A stretch of 34,535 nucleotides of DNA from CAIWXH01 sp964555675 (GTDB lineage: Bacteria > Chloroflexota > Chloroflexia > Chloroflexales > Chloroflexaceae): positions 1 to 34,535 of the forward strand of contig CAZKTU010000043.1 in the NCBI GenBank assembly GCA_964555675.1, given 5' to 3'. A program made the translations under genes and the position numbers. The notes under the pieces were generated by a model. That model saw only the letters and a list, made by a program, of their open reading frames with translations. It did no database searches and was not told the DNA's origin. Positions 34,526 through 34,535 of this stretch are shown here, in pieces. Numbering within the stretch: position 1 is the stretch's first letter; every line of letters begins with the position of its first letter.

Positions 34526-34535
34526 GGGGGCCTCC

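Overview
The window is a GC-rich (roughly 70%) bacterial chromosome segment, probably from a draft or metagenome assembly of a member of the Chloroflexota (class Chloroflexia). That placement is an inference. It rests on protein flavour (a duplicated RYLRW/PIVEQQNAFN protein beside glycosyltransferases, a stand-alone methylmalonyl-CoA mutase catalytic chain, an OmpR/GAF-kinase pair, a CoxD-like MoxR), not on a marker gene. No rRNA, tRNA, CRISPR array or insertion sequence is visible. Two runs of 100 N (2292-2391 and 18871-18970) are scaffold joins. Each is flanked by an exact 55-bp duplication, so both are most likely overlapping contigs and not missing DNA.

Layout. 1-2128 (minus): secreted nuclease/phosphatase fused to a beta-propeller phytase, cut by the window edge. 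2586-4920 (plus): a GT2 glycosyltransferase overlapping a polyprenyl-phosphate sugar transferase, an exopolysaccharide initiation pair. 4917-5298: a consensus promoter, about 350 nt of non-coding hairpin-rich sequence and a strong terminator, i.e. a candidate structured RNA or attenuator leader ahead of a PLP-dependent arginine/ornithine/diaminopimelate-type decarboxylase (5408-6955). 7234-10215: OmpR-type response regulator and membrane GAF/PAS histidine kinase. 10331-11437: a radical-SAM-like protein lacking the cluster cysteines. 11522-13909 (minus): endonuclease IV, a ComEA-like protein and an esterase, probably one operon. 14076-18780 (plus): ComF-like phosphoribosyltransferase, methylmalonyl-CoA mutase large chain and three membrane proteins of unknown role. 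18971-22022 (minus): thiamine ABC transporter genes thiB-thiP behind a TPP riboswitch with its own terminator; the ATPase thiQ is not here. 22068-22574 (minus): pyridoxamine-oxidase-like flavoprotein. 22811-27560 (plus): ClpC, a tandem-GAF protein and a CoxD-type MoxR ATPase. 27684-30744 (plus): a translationally overlapped trio of a duplicated-domain protein and two GT4 glycosyltransferases. 30747-31643 (minus): PPK2. 31849-32874 (plus): ketopantoate-reductase family protein. 32871-34525 (minus): Nudix hydrolase, metallophosphoesterase and a 45-residue membrane peptide.

How the parts relate. Surface polysaccharide synthesis appears twice (2.6-4.9 kb and 27.7-30.7 kb). Phosphate and nucleotide handling recurs (phytase fusion, PPK2, Nudix, metallophosphoesterase). 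The clearest regulatory logic is the TPP riboswitch plus terminator over thiBP. An extended -10 promoter of form TGCTAYAAT recurs upstream of five genes in the correct orientation.

The items most worth following up are the unassigned RNA at about 4952-5298, the cysteine-less radical-SAM-like protein, the duplicated-domain protein coupled to glycosyltransferases, and helically phased TTAAC-type boxes upstream of the phytase fusion.
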